15,299 bases of DNA. Origin: an uncultured Gammaproteobacteria bacterium. Its GTDB lineage: Bacteria > Pseudomonadota > Gammaproteobacteria > UBA9214. Below are positions 1 through 6,481 of the stretch, piece after piece. The stretch's first letter is position 1. Every line of letters begins with the position of its first letter. The notes beneath the pieces are model-generated. The model worked only from the letters and a program-made list of their open reading frames with translations, had not been told where the DNA came from and made no database searches. The stretch lies in the NCBI GenBank assembly GCA_905480065.1, contig CAJQOV010000010.1, positions 1 through 15,299 of the forward strand, read 5' to 3'. The position numbers and the translations under genes are program-made.

Positions 1-20
1 AACCCCCCTCCCGGCTCCTT

Positions 21-91
21 GTAGGAGCGGTCATCGACCGCGATCGGCGCCGTGCCTGGATATTTTTTCACGCTCGATTGCGTTACGAGGA
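21..91 (-). repeat. Degenerate REPIN-like 67-bp repeat (inverse orientation)
   Basis: Positions 21-59 match the reverse complement of the right arm of the repeats at 7746-8007, including the hairpin GCGGTCATCGACCGC. The other arm (about 60-91) is recognisable but decayed: the hairpin is now CACGCTCGATTGCGT-like rather than GCGCTTGATAAGCGC, and the terminal CTCCTAC is lost. The flank at 1-20 (CCCCCC..CCGGCTCCTT) is the reverse complement of the spacer that follows the repeats at 8007 and 15248, so the repeating unit extends past the palindrome. The copy lies just beyond the terminator of the histone-like gene. Confidence 0.75.
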
Positions 92-93
92 CA

Positions 94-130
94 TAAAAAA
101 AGCCCGGGAAACCCGGGCTTTTCTTGTTTT
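94..130 (-). terminator. Intrinsic terminator of the histone-like gene
   Basis: A near-perfect stem, AAAAGCCCGGG / CCCGGGCTTTT with a TTT loop, ends in a run of seven T on the minus strand. It lies about 70 nt past the stop of the lysine-rich gene. The plus-strand side also carries a T-rich tail (TTTTCTTGTTTTT), so it may work in both directions. Confidence 0.88.
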
Positions 131-191
131 TGCGGAACCCGCGAACGGGTTCCGCTCCAACATGCTGCGCAACGCGCAGGTAGTGCGAAGC

Positions 192-485
192 TTACTTCTT
201 CTTCGCAGTCTTGCGCTTCGGAGCGGCCTTCTTCCGCTTCGGAGCAGCCTTCTTCTTCTTTGCTGCAGCCTTCTTCTTCTTCGGAGCGGCCTTCTTCCGC
301 TTCGGAGCAGCTTTCTTCTTCTTTGCTGCAGCCTTCTTCTTCTTTGGAGCAGCTTTCTTCTTCTTTGCTGCAGCCTTCTTCTTCTTCGGTGCAGCCTTCT
401 TCTTTGCTGCGGCCTTACGCTTCGGTGCAGCCTTACGCTTCGTTGCAACCTTCTTCTTGGTTGCGGCTTTCTTCTTTGTAGCCAT
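192..485 (-). CDS. Histone H1-like, lysine/alanine-repeat DNA-binding protein
   Basis: The product is 97 residues built almost only from K, A, P, R and T, arranged as a roughly six-residue period (KKAAPK / KKAAAK). It has no hydrophobic core, no cysteine and no signal peptide, so it should be an extended, strongly basic chain that binds nucleic acid. This resembles the C-terminal tail of eukaryotic histone H1 and the KAAP-type tails of Pseudomonas AlgP and related nucleoid proteins; a role in DNA compaction is inferred from that. The ATG at 485 is chosen because GGAGG lies seven bases upstream and the text begins MATKKK; the in-frame ATG at 530 would add 15 unrelated residues and lies upstream of the predicted transcription start. 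The gene stands alone with its own promoter and terminator. The internal repeats make length variation by slippage or recombination likely. Confidence 0.88.
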   Translation of the reverse strand: MATKKKAATKKKVATKRKAAPKRKAAAKKKAAPKKKKAAAKKKKAAPKKKKAAAKKKKAAPKRKKAAPKKKKAAAKKKKAAPKRKKAAPKRKTAKKK

Positions 486-517
486 CGTAAACCTCCATAC
501 TATTGAATTGCCCAAGC

Positions 518-548
518 CGAGTATAAACAACTAAATACAAATTACCAG
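518..548 (-). promoter_or_regulatory. Probable promoter of the histone-like gene
   Basis: TATACT (520-525 on the minus strand) is a good -10 element in an AT-rich stretch; the predicted start near 513 leaves a leader of about 28 nt with the GGAGG site. The -35 is poor: CTGGTA is the best match at 17-bp spacing. The call rests mainly on the -10 and its position. Confidence 0.5.
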
Positions 549-1085
549 TTTTTTGTTAATGGATCTTTGCGTCGTTGTACACATCGCGTGCGTTAAACGA
601 AGTAACAAAATGCGCGCAGTGATGACAACTGGAAAACTATTTCGGCATGTTTAAAAGTAGCTTGAATTTCCGGGTCGATTGCATCTGCGCATTGCGCGCT
701 GCGTGCGTGTATCGCATCGATAAAAATTTGTGCGTTCGTTGCAGTTGGCAATGGTGTGTTGAATGTTCGTGATGTGTCACGCGAGTGATGTGTGCGAGGT
801 GTTTGCAATGTGCGCAATGTGCGCAGTGCGCGCATGTGTGAGCGATGTGTGACTGTTCGCAGTCATGCAGGCAATGTGACGCAACGCGTCACTTTATTCG
901 GAAGAATTAACACTTTCAGTCGCGCCGCGCATTTTCCGGGTGCCGCGCCATTGTACGGTCATCGAATAAAAACTATATAAAACAGAATAATGCGACAATC
1001 TGGAGGGATGCGGACTGATTTGATTATTAAAAAATCCGACACTTGAATACTCCCAGAATTGTTGTCGCACCGCGTGCATCCACCC
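536..1085. other. Gene-free region with low-complexity and hairpin-rich DNA
   Basis: No convincing coding region is seen on either strand between the histone-like gene and the EVE gene. The stretch 765-880 is strongly enriched in GTG and GCG steps, with an alternating purine/pyrimidine tract at about 807-840 and two small perfect hairpins at 851-864 and 876-892. From about 893 to 1060 it becomes AT-rich and holds a long-range inverted repeat (991-1003 with 1053-1069). It could hold promoters, a small RNA or remnants of a lost gene; nothing in it can be assigned firmly. Confidence 0.6.
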
Positions 1086-1088
1086 GTT

Positions 1089-1547
1089 TTATTCCAGCGC
1101 GAGGATGTATTTCCAGTGCGCTTCGCTGATCGGTATGACCGACAAACGATTGCCGCGCCGCAGCAGCGGCAACTCCTCCAGGCAGGTGTGCGTCTTGAGT
1201 TCAGACAGCGTGATCACACGTTTCAGTTTCTTCACGAAGCGCACGTCGACCATGAACCAGCGCGGATGATCCGGGTCACTTTTCGGATCATAGTATTTTG
1301 CCTCCGGATCAAATGCGGAGTAATCCGGGTAGCCTTCCCGTGTGATTTTCATGATGCCGACGATGCCGGGCTCCTTGCAGTTGGAGTGATAGAAGAAGGC
1401 GAGGTCACCCGTCCGCATCGCGTCACGCATCATGTTACGTACCTGGTAATTGCGCACGCCTTCCCACTTGTCTGTCTTGTTTGGCATTGCCTTCAGGTCG
1501 TCGATACCGAACACATCCGGTTCTGATTTCATCAGCCAGTACGCCAT
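1089..1547 (-). CDS. EVE domain-containing protein
   Basis: The product is 152 residues, the whole of which matches an EVE (PUA-like) domain of the thymocyte nuclear protein 1 type. Visible family features are the N-terminal YWLMKSEP (residues 3-10), the stretch WEGVRNYQVRNMMR (about 28-41) and the basic C-terminal part. EVE/PUA-like folds bind modified bases in DNA or RNA; the bacterial housekeeping member has no firmly established substrate, so I assign only nucleic-acid binding. The start follows AGGG about seven bases upstream. It lies 65 bp after the fau gene on the same strand and is probably the last gene of the zapA-6S-fau transcript. No clear terminator follows it. Confidence 0.92.
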   Translation of the reverse strand: MAYWLMKSEPDVFGIDDLKAMPNKTDKWEGVRNYQVRNMMRDAMRTGDLAFFYHSNCKEPGIVGIMKITREGYPDYSAFDPEAKYYDPKSDPDHPRWFMVDVRFVKKLKRVITLSELKTHTCLEELPLLRRGNRLSVIPISEAHWKYILALE

Positions 1548-1612
1548 GCGTGAGCCCTGTTTGTTGTTAAAAAGACACAGAAAATGCCTGTTTCAGGCGG
1601 TTTGCAGCGCTT

Positions 1613-2212
1613 TCAGCGCGCCGGCCTGTAGCAAGCCTGCTCGGTTATGATGCCATCGAGCGGGACATCATGGATGCCAACTGCGATCGAACGCTGGTGC
1701 TGGAGCTCGTAGGCGAGCCCCAGCAGAACCGGTTTACGCCAGTGGCGTCGTGAGCGCAGGAAGGCAAAACTTCGATCATAGTAACCGCCACCCATGCCAA
1801 TGCGATGACCCGCGTCATCGAAGGCAACCAGCGGGGTGAGTACCAGGTCGAGGTCGCGTGGCGCCACCAGGTGCAGTTGCTGCGGTTCCGGAATACCAAA
1901 ACGATTGGCTATCAGTGCATCACCGGGATGGTAACGCGCGAACCAGAGTTTGTTGTGCACGAAGGGCATCAGTACCGGCAGGTAAATGGTCTTGCCCTGT
2001 GACCAGAGCAATTGCATCAATGGATGCGGGTCGATCTCTCCGTCGTTGGCGATGTAAGCAGCGATGTGCTGACGGTTGTGTAACAGTGGGTGATGACGAG
2101 CCTGTTCTGCCAGCAACCCGGCGCACGCCGCCGCCTGTCCAGCGGACAGCGACCGGCGTTGCCGACGGATGGTATTGCGGAGTGTGCGGTGGTCGGGTGA
2201 TATGCGTGCCAA
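1613..2212 (-). CDS. fau: 5-formyltetrahydrofolate cyclo-ligase
   Basis: This enzyme uses ATP to convert 5-formyl-THF to 5,10-methenyl-THF, returning a dead-end folate to the one-carbon pool. Family features include the basic N-terminal helix (LRNTIRRQRRSL), GEIDP in the middle, YLPVL, FGIPEP, and the strongly conserved C-terminal block DLVLTPLVAFD..GHRIGMGGGYYDR followed by GLAYE and PLDGIITE. The start is uncertain because no ATG is available: TTG at 2212 has AGGG nine bases upstream and gives 199 residues, near the family length; TTG at 2275 would add 21 residues and has no ribosome site. It lies directly downstream of 6S RNA, the arrangement known from E. coli ssrS-fau. Cytoplasmic. Confidence 0.93.
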   Translation of the reverse strand: MARISPDHRTLRNTIRRQRRSLSAGQAAACAGLLAEQARHHPLLHNRQHIAAYIANDGEIDPHPLMQLLWSQGKTIYLPVLMPFVHNKLWFARYHPGDALIANRFGIPEPQQLHLVAPRDLDLVLTPLVAFDDAGHRIGMGGGYYDRSFAFLRSRRHWRKPVLLGLAYELQHQRSIAVGIHDVPLDGIITEQACYRPAR

Positions 2213-2354
2213 GCGGAATGTGCCCTGGTTGTGCAGCGCCGGGTGGTGTCCGTGTGGCCGCTGGCCGCCCGGCAAGTAACTTGTTGAAATAAATACAGGA
2301 ATCCGGCGATGCCAGCACCCCGCGGAGGCCCTGCGGTGTGCTTCGGCCTGGATT

Positions 2355-2379
2355 GCCCCCTATATATAAGTAAGGGGGC
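2355..2379 (-). other. Hairpin at the 3' end of 6S RNA
   Basis: GCCCCCT and AGGGGGC form a perfect 7-bp stem around an AT-rich loop (TACTTATATAT on the minus strand). No T-run follows, so it is unlikely to end transcription fully and would let RNA polymerase continue into fau. Its 5' arm overlaps the last bases of the 6S closing stem, so the two pairings compete. It may mark the site where the mature 6S 3' end is trimmed from a longer transcript. Confidence 0.55.
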
Positions 2380-2560
2380 ATCCTCCGCATGTGTCGTTGT
2401 CGCTGTTGCCCTTGAACCAGTGGTTCAAGAGGGGGACCGCAGTGATGCTTCAGGCTTTCCGCACGTGACGGACATGCACACGGCATCAGCATGAGTCCCC
2501 TGAGTTGGTGATTAGGCTCAAGGAGATCTCAGCGACTATCGAACACGGCAGGGGATGCCC
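2377..2560 (-). ncRNA. ssrS: 6S RNA
   Basis: 6S RNA mimics an open promoter and binds the sigma70 holoenzyme, damping transcription in stationary phase. The minus strand carries the signature CTTGAACC-3nt-GGTTCAAG followed by GGCAACAGC (2411-2429 and adjacent), very close to the E. coli sequence, plus the GAGCC and GGGGACTC blocks. The two ends fold into a long imperfect closing stem: GGCATCCCC..GTGT..CG..GTCGC (2559 downwards) with GCGAC..CG..ACAC..GGATGCC (ending 2377). That pairing gives about 183 nt, matching the E. coli length of 184. The place between zapA and fau is the conserved gammaproteobacterial locus. I could not identify a good -10/-35 pair for the inferred 5' end, so the end points may be off by a few bases. 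Confidence 0.93.
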
Positions 2561-2652
2561 GAACCGGTCAATTGCTAAAACTTGTTTCCTGTGCAGCCAG
2601 TCCCGTACACGCTGTTCCGTGTTGAGCGGGGCTCCTGCTGCCTTGCGTGCCG

Positions 2653-2961
2653 CTAGTTGAGTTCTGATTGCCGGTATTTGGCCAGCGTCTCATCAATGCG
2701 GTGATTGAGCTTTTGCAGGCGTGTACCGGCAGACCTGGCCAGGTCGCTTCCGCCGATTCCCAGTTCTATGGCTTCATGTGCGATGTTCAGGCCTGCCATG
2801 ACGGCGATCCGGTCCATGCCGACGACTTTGCCGGTGGCACGGATTTCCTTCATCTTGTTGCTCAGGTGCCTGGCCGAGGCATTCAGCGCCGGCTCCTCGC
2901 CCTCCGGACACGCGACAATATATTCCTTGTCCAGGATGGTGATCTTGATCGCGTCGCTCAT
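2653..2961 (-). CDS. zapA: Cell division protein ZapA
   Basis: ZapA binds FtsZ and promotes bundling of protofilaments in the Z-ring. The 102-residue product has the family layout: a short beta-rich N-terminal part (IKITILDKEYIVACPEGEE) and a long C-terminal helix with coiled-coil character (about 55-100), with the typical DRIAVMAGLNIAHE block at 50-63. The start codon overlaps the stop of the upstream coiled-coil gene (ATGA), so the two are translationally coupled. 6S RNA follows about 90 bp downstream. Confidence 0.95.
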   Translation of the reverse strand: MSDAIKITILDKEYIVACPEGEEPALNASARHLSNKMKEIRATGKVVGMDRIAVMAGLNIAHEAIELGIGGSDLARSAGTRLQKLNHRIDETLAKYRQSELN

Positions 2962-3191
2962 GAGCCGGTTTCCAGTGACTTGAGTCGGGTTACGATGGCA
3001 TCTACCCGGTTGCGCACCTGGTCATGCTTTTCCAGCAGTCCGGCACGTTCGGTGGCGAGTGATTCCTGCTGGATGCGCAGGGAACGGTTATCTTTCATCA
3101 AGCGTTCGATGATCTCCAGGAGACTCCCGACGCGTTGTTCCAGTAAACCCAGTTCCTGTTCAATACCCGGATGTTCAGCTTTTTTTGTCAT
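2958..3191 (-). CDS. ZapB-like small coiled-coil protein (TIGR02449-type)
   Basis: The product is 77 residues, predicted to be almost entirely one helix: heptad-like leucines and isoleucines run from about residue 12 to 73 (ELGLLEQRVGSLLEIIERL..). It is acidic/basic mixed with no membrane segment. Proteins of this kind sit directly upstream of zapA in many gammaproteobacteria and are annotated as the TIGR02449 family or as ZapB-like; a part in division-ring assembly with ZapA is inferred from this and from the 4-base overlap with zapA. The ATG at 3191 is preferred over longer alternatives because a strong promoter ends just before it; upstream in-frame sequence would be transcribed only from further away and shows no family similarity. 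Ribosome site is absent or very weak. Confidence 0.85.
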   Translation of the reverse strand: MTKKAEHPGIEQELGLLEQRVGSLLEIIERLMKDNRSLRIQQESLATERAGLLEKHDQVRNRVDAIVTRLKSLETGS

Positions 3192-3197
3192 GCCGCC

Positions 3198-3226
3198 AAT
3201 ATAGTGTGCTTGCCCTGCACGGTCAA
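3198..3226 (-). promoter_or_regulatory. Sigma70 promoter of the zapB-like/zapA/6S transcript
   Basis: TTGACC and TATATT on the minus strand are separated by exactly 17 bp, matching consensus at 5 of 6 and 5 of 6 positions. Only six bases (GGCGGC) lie between the -10 element and the ATG of the ZapB-like gene, so transcription should begin at or within a base or two of the A of the start codon, giving a leaderless message. Confidence 0.75.
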
Positions 3227-3292
3227 TATTGATCGTGGGAGAGGTACTGTGCCACGCCGGGTTTCCCTGCCAACTCAACATGGACAGTGTGG

Positions 3293-3298
3293 TATAAA
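3293..3298 (+). promoter_or_regulatory. Probable extended -10 promoter of the ygfB operon
   Basis: TGG followed by TATAAA forms an extended -10 element about 40 bp before the ygfB start. No convincing -35 is seen at 17 bp. It is divergent from the promoter at 3198-3226; the two -10 elements are about 90 bp apart, so a regulator bound between them could affect both. Confidence 0.45.
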
Positions 3299-3341
3299 CA
3301 TACCTGATAACAGGTAACTGACGGACGGTGCAGGAGTGGCT

Positions 3342-3905
3342 GTGAGCGATACAGACAGTTGTAGTTATGCCCAGCTCAAACAGTGTTTGCAGGCCGCCGG
3401 GGCAGAGAGCTCTGCTGCCGGAGCACATGGCCTGCTGTGCGGCATGGTGACGGCAGCCGGAAGCTCCCGCTCCCTGCCGTGGCAGGAACACGTGCTGGGT
3501 GAGGGCAATATCCTGAGTGCGGCCGCGCAGGATTGTATGGATACGCTGGCTAACCTGCAGTCCGAAATCCTGGCTCGCCTGCATGATGACGCCTTCGGTT
3601 TCTACCTGCTGTTACCTGCGGACAGTGCCGGGCTGCCGGTGCGTGCCCGTGCGCTGGCCGAGTGGTGCGAGGGGTTCCTGTTCGGGCTCGCGCTGGGTGG
3701 ACTGCGCGAGGAAACGGCGTTGCCCGACACGGTGCGCGAGGTGATGCAGGATTTCTACGATATCTCGCATGCCGGTTTCCACCAGGATGTGCCGGACGAG
3801 GCGGATGAAGCCGCCTACACCGAAATTGCCGAATACGTGCGCATGAGCGTGCTGTTATTACACGAGGAACTGCAACCTGCGCCGGCCCCGGCGCGGCTGC
3901 AGTAA
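3342..3905 (+). CDS. ygfB: UPF0149 family protein YgfB
   Basis: The product is 187 residues, close to E. coli YgfB (about 192). Family features are the N-terminal helix ending in HGLLCGMV (residues 29-36), WCEGFLFGLALGG in the second half, and an acidic helical C-terminus (DEADEAAYTEIAEYVRMSVLLLHEEL). The fold is all-helical and cytoplasmic; the molecular role is not settled in general, although a regulatory role has been described for the Pseudomonas aeruginosa homologue. The GTG at 3342 is chosen over the GTG at 3336 because AGGAG (3332-3336) is five bases before it and would overlap the earlier codon. First gene of a close run with pepP, ubiH and ubiI. Confidence 0.92.
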   Translation: MSDTDSCSYAQLKQCLQAAGAESSAAGAHGLLCGMVTAAGSSRSLPWQEHVLGEGNILSAAAQDCMDTLANLQSEILARLHDDAFGFYLLLPADSAGLPVRARALAEWCEGFLFGLALGGLREETALPDTVREVMQDFYDISHAGFHQDVPDEADEAAYTEIAEYVRMSVLLLHEELQPAPAPARLQ

Positions 3906-3916
3906 CAGGTGAGTCC

Positions 3917-5239
3917 ATGATCAGCCAGGCTGAATTCAGTCGCCGACGCAAACAGTTGATGCGCATGATGGGCAAGGGTTCCATCGCGATTATCCCCACC
4001 TCGACCGAGCAGGTGCGCAATCGCGATGTCGATCACCCGTTTCGTGCCGACAGCGATTTCTATTACCTGACCGGGTTCGACGAGCCGGATGCGGTCGCGG
4101 TCCTGGCGCCACGCCGCGAGCATGGCGAGTACCTGTTGTTCTGCCGCGAGCGTGACCCGGCCATGGAAACCTGGACCGGGCGCCGGGCCGGGACGGAGGG
4201 CGCGGTTGCGCGCTTCGGGGCAGACGACGCCTTTCCGGTCAGCGACATCGATGAAATCCTGCCGGGACTGATGGAGGACTGCGACCAGGTGTTCTATACC
4301 ATGGGCGCCCGCCCCGAGTTCGACAAGAGCGTCATGGAATGGGTCAACCGCATCCGCCAGGGCAGCCGCGGCGGCGCACGTACGCCGGACCGGTTCGTGA
4401 CGCTGGAACACCTGCTGCATGACATGCGGCTGTACAAGAGCCGCTCGGAAGTCAGTGCCATGCGCACAGCGGCCCGGACCGCCTGCAAGGCGCACCGGCG
4501 CGCCATGCAGCAGTGCCGGCCGGAGCTGTTTGAATACCAGATCGAGGCGGAATTGCTGCACGAGTTTCGTGCGGCCGGCATGGTGCCGGCCTACCCGAGC
4601 ATCGTCGGCGCTGGCGAGAACGGCTGTATCCTGCACTACACGCGCAATGATGCCCGGTTGCGCGACGGCGACCTGCTGCTGATCGATGCCGGCGCGGAAT
4701 ATGACTGCTATGCGTCGGATGTCACGCGCACCTTCCCGGTCAACGGGCGGTTCAGTCCCGCGCAACGCGCGCTCTACCAGGTGGTGCTGGATGCGCAGCT
4801 GGCCGCGATCGAACAGGTGCGCCCGGGTAATCACTGGAATGACCCGCACGAGGCGGCCGTGAAGGTGCTGACCCGCGGGCTGGTCAAGCTGGGCATCCTC
4901 AAGGGCAAGCCTGCGGAGCTGATCCGCAATGAAGAGTACCGCCGTTTCTACATGCACCGCACCGGTCACTGGCTGGGGATGGATGTGCACGATGTCGGTG
5001 ATTACAAGGTCGGCGACGAATGGCGCGTGCTCGAGCCTGGCATGGTGCTGACCGTCGAGCCGGGCCTGTACATCGCCGCCGGCAGCAAGGGCGTGGCAAG
5101 GAAATGGTGGGATATCGGCATCCGTATCGAGGATGACGTGCTGGTTACCAGGCAGGGACCGGTGGTGTTGAGCGACGCTGCACCGAAATCCATTGCGGAC
5201 ATCGAGTCCCTGATGGCCGCTGGCCGGAGCGCGGCCTGA
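3917..5239 (+). CDS. pepP: Xaa-Pro aminopeptidase (aminopeptidase P)
   Basis: PepP removes an N-terminal residue from peptides whose second residue is proline, using two Mn(II) ions. The 440-residue product has the two-domain layout: an N-terminal creatinase-like domain (1 to about 165) and a pita-bread metallopeptidase domain (about 175-430). All five metal ligands are visible: D257 (LLLIDAGAEY), D268 (SDVTRTFPVNG), H351 (HRTGHWLGMDVHD), E381 (LTVEPGLY) and E405 (IRIEDD). Length equals the E. coli enzyme (441). The ATG has AGGTGA seven bases upstream and lies 11 bp after ygfB. The next gene, ubiH, follows after 18 bp. Nothing unusual is seen; cytoplasmic. Confidence 0.96.
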   Translation: MISQAEFSRRRKQLMRMMGKGSIAIIPTSTEQVRNRDVDHPFRADSDFYYLTGFDEPDAVAVLAPRREHGEYLLFCRERDPAMETWTGRRAGTEGAVARFGADDAFPVSDIDEILPGLMEDCDQVFYTMGARPEFDKSVMEWVNRIRQGSRGGARTPDRFVTLEHLLHDMRLYKSRSEVSAMRTAARTACKAHRRAMQQCRPELFEYQIEAELLHEFRAAGMVPAYPSIVGAGENGCILHYTRNDARLRDGDLLLIDAGAEYDCYASDVTRTFPVNGRFSPAQRALYQVVLDAQLAAIEQVRPGNHWNDPHEAAVKVLTRGLVKLGILKGKPAELIRNEEYRRFYMHRTGHWLGMDVHDVGDYKVGDEWRVLEPGMVLTVEPGLYIAAGSKGVARKWWDIGIRIEDDVLVTRQGPVVLSDAAPKSIADIESLMAAGRSAA

Positions 5240-5257
5240 TGCGATGGCGAGGGGCAG

Positions 5258-6478
5258 ATGACGCAGTCGTTTGACGTAATCATTGCCGGTGGCGGCATGG
5301 TGGGCGCGACGCTTGCGTGTGCCCTGTCAGGCCATGGTATGCGTATCGCGCTGGTCGAACCGGTGCGCAACGAGCAGCGCGCCGAGCCCGGCTATGATGA
5401 TCGTGCCATCGCACTGGCCTGGGGCACCAGCCGTATCTTTGCCGGCCTGGGTTTGTGGGACGCACTGTCCGCACACGCCACGCCGATTCACCGGATTCAT
5501 GTGTCCGATCGCGGTCATGCCGGCATGGTGCACATGGACCGCGAGTCCGAGGGCTTGCCTGCCATCGGTTACGTGGTGCCGGCACACGCCATCGGGCAGG
5601 TGCTCGCGGATGCGGTCAGCCGGCTGGACGATGTTACGCAATTATGTCCGGCCACGGTGACCGGGCTGAGCGCCGGCCAACAACACGCACAGGTCATGAT
5701 CCGGCAGGATGATGGTGAGTTGCAGGTGCAGGCGGTGCTGGTGGTGGCGGCGGACGGTGCCGGCTCCCGCTTGCGCGAGCAGGCCGGTATACGCAGTCAG
5801 CGCAGGGACTACCGGCAGACTGCCATCGTTACCAACATCACGCCGCAACTGCCGCATAACCACAGCGCCTGGGAGCGCTTCACCGACACCGGTCCACTGG
5901 CATTGTTGCCGATGTCGCAAGGTCGCTGCGGCGTGGTGTGGACGGTGGCATCGGACCAGGCCGAGCGTGTGATGGCGTTATCCGATGATGAGTTCCTGGC
6001 GCAGTTGCAGGAGCGTTTCGGCAACCGGCTGGGTCAGTTGCAGCGCGTTGGCGTGCGCCAGGCGTGGCCCCTGCAACTGCTCAGCGCAACGCAATCCGTT
6101 GCGCCGCGGCTGGCGCTGATCGGCAATGCCATTCACACCCTGCACCCGATTGCCGGCCAGGGTTTCAACCTCGGCGCGCGCGATGTCGCGGCGCTGGCCG
6201 AGGTGCTGGTCGATGCGCTGCGTGGCGGGCAGGATCCCGGTGCTGCGCCGGTGCTGGCGCGCTATGCGGACTGGCGCGCGCGTGACCATCGCAACGTCAC
6301 CATCTTCACCGATGGACTGGCGCGCCTGTTTACCCTGTCGCTGCCGGGGCTCGGTATCCTGCGCAGTGCCGGCATGCTGGCCTTCGACCTGTTCCCGCCG
6401 GCCAAGCGCATGCTGACGCGGTTGACCATGGGGCGTTCCGGCCGCACGCCGCGGCTGGCGCGCGGTTTGCCGTTGTAG
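5258..6478 (+). CDS. ubiH: 2-octaprenyl-6-methoxyphenol hydroxylase (C4 hydroxylase)
   Basis: UbiH is an FAD-dependent monooxygenase that hydroxylates C4 of the ubiquinone ring precursor. In 406 residues it shows the dinucleotide-binding GGGMVG (11-16), DDRAIAL (47-53), IHVSDRGHAG (80-89, typical of UbiH rather than its paralogues), ADGAGS (165-170) and the FAD ribityl-binding block GNAIHTLHPIAGQGFNLG (289-306). The N in GNAIH, where many relatives have GDAAH, is usual for UbiH. The ATG follows GAGGGG at good spacing, 18 bp after pepP. The enzyme acts as part of the Ubi metabolon at the inner face of the membrane; no membrane segment is seen. The paralogue follows three bases after the stop. 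Confidence 0.94.
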   Translation: MTQSFDVIIAGGGMVGATLACALSGHGMRIALVEPVRNEQRAEPGYDDRAIALAWGTSRIFAGLGLWDALSAHATPIHRIHVSDRGHAGMVHMDRESEGLPAIGYVVPAHAIGQVLADAVSRLDDVTQLCPATVTGLSAGQQHAQVMIRQDDGELQVQAVLVVAADGAGSRLREQAGIRSQRRDYRQTAIVTNITPQLPHNHSAWERFTDTGPLALLPMSQGRCGVVWTVASDQAERVMALSDDEFLAQLQERFGNRLGQLQRVGVRQAWPLQLLSATQSVAPRLALIGNAIHTLHPIAGQGFNLGARDVAALAEVLVDALRGGQDPGAAPVLARYADWRARDHRNVTIFTDGLARLFTLSLPGLGILRSAGMLAFDLFPPAKRMLTRLTMGRSGRTPRLARGLPL

Positions 6479-6481
6479 CGT

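Noticed and set aside
78..534. Plus-strand reading frames rich in leucine/serine or phenylalanine/alanine
   Set aside because: They are the opposite strand of the lysine-repeat gene; the composition is a by-product of AAG/GCN repeats.
593..835. 80-residue reading frame on the minus strand upstream of the histone-like gene
   Set aside because: It lies across the low-complexity GTG/GCG stretch, has no ribosome site, no recognisable family and repetitive composition (RALRTLRTLQTPRT).
2309..2494. Plus-strand 61-residue frame
   Set aside because: It lies opposite 6S RNA and its flanking hairpin; no coding evidence.
2561..2580. TTGACC just before the inferred 6S 5' end as a -35 element
   Set aside because: No acceptable -10 follows at 16-18 bp, and the position is too near the structurally inferred 5' end.
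3192..3584. Long N-terminal extension of the ZapB-like protein
   Set aside because: It runs back through the divergent promoter region into ygfB on the other strand and has no coiled-coil or family character.
3815..4990. 391-residue minus-strand frame opposite pepP
   Set aside because: Antisense shadow in GC-rich coding DNA; pepP has all metal ligands and full length, and this frame has no domain I recognise.
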